From Streptomyces sp. NRRL S-37 (GTDB taxonomy: Bacteria > Actinomycetota > Actinomycetes > Streptomycetales > Streptomycetaceae), in NCBI RefSeq assembly GCF_000721605.1, contig NZ_JOIZ01000003.1, positions 62,001 through 126,000 on the forward strand: DNA of 64,000 nt. The letters are read 5' to 3'. The position numbers were made by a program, and so were the translations under genes. This document shows, one piece after another, positions 62,601 through 64,000 of the stretch (its first letter is position 1; each line of letters starts with the position of its first letter). Below the pieces are notes generated by a model that was not told the DNA's origin, made no database searches, and saw only the letters and a program-made list of their open reading frames with translations.

Positions 62601-64000
62601 ACATCACGCCCGAGGTGGACCCGCTGCTGCGGGAGTCGATCAAACTCAACCGGGCCATCCGCGACCTCAACCAGTTCTCCTTGGTCAAGACGGACCCCCG
62701 GACCGACACCCTGCAGATGCACCGCCTGCTGCAGACGGTGCTTCTCGCCAAGCTCGACCAGGAGCAGCGCGGCCGGATGAGGGACGCCGCCCACCAGTTG
62801 CTCTCCGCCGCCAAACCGGGCCACTACGCCTCGTCGCGCGAATGGCCCGCCTACCAGGCGCTGCTGCCGCACATCCTCACCTCCCAGGCGGTCACCAGCT
62901 CCGACACCTATGTGCGGGAACTCGTCTCCGACACCGTGTTCTTCCTCTACTACTGGGGTGACCACGAAGGGGCCGCGAACCTCGGCCGCCAGGCGTACAA
63001 CGCCTGGCTCGCCGCCTCCGGCGAGGAGGACAACCACGTCATCCGCATCACGAAGATCTTCGCCTTCGCCCTGCGCCAGATCGGCCAGATCGGCGAGTCC
63101 ATCCCGCTGACCGAGAAGGCCCTGGAGGTCTCCCGGCGTCTCGAGGCCGTGCTCGAGCCCGAGGACCTCATCGACTCCTTGTGCGAGATGGCCGACGCAC
63201 GCCGTTACCAGGGTCGGTTCGCGGAGGCACGGGACCTCGGCAAGGAGGCCACCGAGCTGGCGCGTTCCATGTTCGGTCCCGAGGACCCGATCACCCTGCG
63301 GGCCACCCACAGCTGGGGGGTCGACCTGCGGCTGTGCGGGCAGTTCGACGAGGCGCTGCCCCTGGACCAGGAGAACGCCCGGCAGCGTGAACACATGTTC
63401 GGCCCCGACAACCTCCTCACGCTCAACACCCTCAACGGCCTCTCCATCGACATGCGGGAGAGCGGCGACTACCCGGGCGCCCGGAGCTTCCAGGAGGACG
63501 TCTACCGCAGGGCCAGCGAAACCTTGGGCGAACAGCGCCCGCTCACCCTGCGCGTGGCCCGCAACCTCGCCGTCTGCTACCGCCGGGACGGGGCGCTCGA
63601 CGAGGCGCTGAAGCTCTCGGAGGAGACCCTGCGCCGCTTCGTCGCCCGCTACGGCCCCGTTCACGCGGACTCGCTCTCCACGGCGATCAACCTCTGCGTC
63701 GACCGGCGCCTCGCCGGAAGCTCCGACGACCTCGAGAAGTCGCGTGAGCTCGGCGAGGAGACCGCGCGGGGCTACGCGTCGCTGCTGGGCGAGGACCACG
63801 CGTACACCTTGCTGGCCAAGGCGAACCTCGCCGCCACCCTGCGCATGATGGGCGCCGTGGACAGCGCCGCGGAACTGGAGGACGACGCCTCCCGCAGACT
63901 GGTGGCCACCCTGGGACCCGAGCACGTGATGACCCGGACCGTCGACATCGGCCGGGCCAACACCGCCTACGCACGGCTGGACTTCGACCGCGCGTACGAG
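59630..64000 (+). CDS. Giant vWA-like/NB-ARC/TPR protein of FxSxx-COOH (FxsT) type, partial
   Basis: The frame is open for 1457 codons from ATG 59630 to the window edge, so the 3' end is missing. Residues 1-175 are Pro/Ala-rich and disordered. Residues about 180-640 are a SAV_2336-type region with a vWA-like core (FDLVLLADDAPTM at 267-279; later FLAVTDGLAHGW). The MIDAS serines are replaced. An NB-ARC STAND NTPase follows, with P-loop GLGGVGKS near 747-754 and LLVFDNAED. Beyond about 1110 are TPR repeats ending in LGxEHxxT signatures. This architecture is that annotated as the FxSxx-COOH system TPR protein. It would sense a signal with the TPRs and switch the VMAP/MoxR partners. Confidence 0.82.
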   Translation, partial: MDNGFPRERASGPGDGGSESGASPPSEFPESVACASEVKGSAAAAPPRHVLTHDQPFPRPDGEDREAPRWQEVADAVWLAAYWNRHGGPAGAGPQAAPDPDAPPAAGAAKTATTPRTEDEPEPATPSGHTDSADLAAGSGLPAPLAQLPPGRPGTPGRVGPAASADAAGAPAPAREPLLVGGGLLPHPEGAATLHVGRPLLPDANLPRYGPGHRTALLARALHRLARRVPSRDTLELDEETTAEQGLADGMWMPFLRPARTSAFDLVLLADDAPTMRIWEETVAGLAEAAEHSGAFRSVRTLRATLPRTGSAALRWASGGAVADPSELFDGRGGRIFLAVTDGLAHGWAAPAADVLLSRLARSGPTALVHLLPPHLRHRTSLYPHPAVLEAGGFGTPNDCLGHGAPPGGANPLRPLPEVADDFLPVPVLSLKPGSVAAWADLVTGERGVRRDLPVVLAGTLTKGTPAPGLRAPRLPRAAAAAVRRFLTLATPAARRLAAQLAAVPFEFDLVEQLRRRVMPETGPDHLAEILMGGLIDWDGGGQGRPDFADGVREALLATTTRSQLARTVSVVGDLPAAGERGVALRAALHDPVGATLPDPAEPGWRRSELAVMRALSGPYSERANRIEPDVSRLLPHAAERVSAEPSGSVKDPEGGEFPDDQDGRHPASDVRVTPGDTVPSLVTEIPNEAPEAEPLMQSTTTAPPAIMVNVPLRNTSFVGRQALLRAVEEQLEAQDTAAVLPHALHGLGGVGKSQLALEYIYTHQHSHNVICWIPAERESLILAALSSLATRLGVAQPGQEGTANTSVQAVLDALRSGEPYDKWLLVFDNAEDIEVVRRYFPASGPGKVIVTSRNRSWERVATPLPVSVFEREESVELLQKRSPDLSAQDADRLADALGDLPLAVEQAGAWRAVTGMLVDEYLTLLAERSPEILDLDPAPDYPVSVAAAWDISLERIKENNPGARQLLDICASMAPEPIPRSMLRGGRGVNITPEVDPLLRESIKLNRAIRDLNQFSLVKTDPRTDTLQMHRLLQTVLLAKLDQEQRGRMRDAAHQLLSAAKPGHYASSREWPAYQALLPHILTSQAVTSSDTYVRELVSDTVFFLYYWGDHEGAANLGRQAYNAWLAASGEEDNHVIRITKIFAFALRQIGQIGESIPLTEKALEVSRRLEAVLEPEDLIDSLCEMADARRYQGRFAEARDLGKEATELARSMFGPEDPITLRATHSWGVDLRLCGQFDEALPLDQENARQREHMFGPDNLLTLNTLNGLSIDMRESGDYPGARSFQEDVYRRASETLGEQRPLTLRVARNLAVCYRRDGALDEALKLSEETLRRFVARYGPVHADSLSTAINLCVDRRLAGSSDDLEKSRELGEETARGYASLLGEDHAYTLLAKANLAATLRMMGAVDSAAELEDDASRRLVATLGPEHVMTRTVDIGRANTAYARLDFDRAYE

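Overview
The window is high-GC, tightly packed, GC3-rich DNA typical of the actinobacterial genus Streptomyces. Evidence includes a sodF gene behind a Nur-type box, a das-type aminosugar locus with dre-like operators, a bxl-type xylobiose operon, Tat-dependent lipoproteins, a SepF-like protein and an FxSxx-COOH-type protein. Many genes overlap by 4 bases (GTGA or ATGA), so long operons can be followed. No rRNA, tRNA, CRISPR array, insertion sequence or replication origin was seen.

Bases 1-2734 hold a hypothetical protein and a secreted GH43/AbfB arabinan- or xylan-degrading enzyme. Bases 2758-14188 are a ten-gene minus-strand operon. In transcription order it encodes an ATP-grasp ligase, a DUF364-type protein, a cysteine-synthase-like PLP enzyme, an enolase-superfamily epimerase-like enzyme, an MFS exporter, a methyltransferase and a four-gene peptide/nickel-type ABC importer. 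Its promoter carries a Zur-like box between -35 and -10, and a divergent GNAT gene follows. The make-export-reimport layout suggests an undescribed metallophore. Bases 14882-17096 are a drug-exporter MFS gene and a MerR-type regulator around a shared dyad.

Bases 17503-25213 look like a four-carbon acid-sugar catabolic locus: DeoR regulator, PdxA2 and a four-carbon acid-sugar kinase on one strand; an aldo/keto reductase, HpcH aldolase, 2-hydroxyacid dehydrogenase and an atypical Nramp-like transporter on the other. Then come sodF and a LacI-type regulator with a xylobiose-type ABC operon (25954-32519). The GH3 gene of that operon is broken by two internal deletions. A FAH-family protein, an IlvD/Edd dehydratase and a FadR-type regulator (32566-36371) probably handle pentonates.

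Bases 36530-41776 are a four-gene operon of unknown product: a phytanoyl-CoA-dioxygenase-like enzyme, a DUF6271-type protein, a PLP decarboxylase fused to a GNAT domain, and an MFS exporter. Its promoter contains a dre-like site, and it lies next to a DasR-like regulator and its chitobiose/GlcNAc-type transporter with a GH3 glucosaminidase (42087-47880). This points to aminosugar control of a small-molecule pathway.

Bases 47891-52656 carry housekeeping-type genes: YdeI family, SepF-like, an ATPase, a MazG-like protein, a conserved hypothetical protein and an F420-type oxidoreductase. Bases 52821-56839 encode the Hen1-Pnkp RNA repair pair. After a terminator, bases 56991-64000 encode an EAD/VMAP protein, a MoxR AAA+ ATPase and a giant vWA-like/NB-ARC/TPR protein of FxSxx-COOH (FxsT) type that runs off the right edge. 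This set looks like an NTP-dependent biological conflict system.
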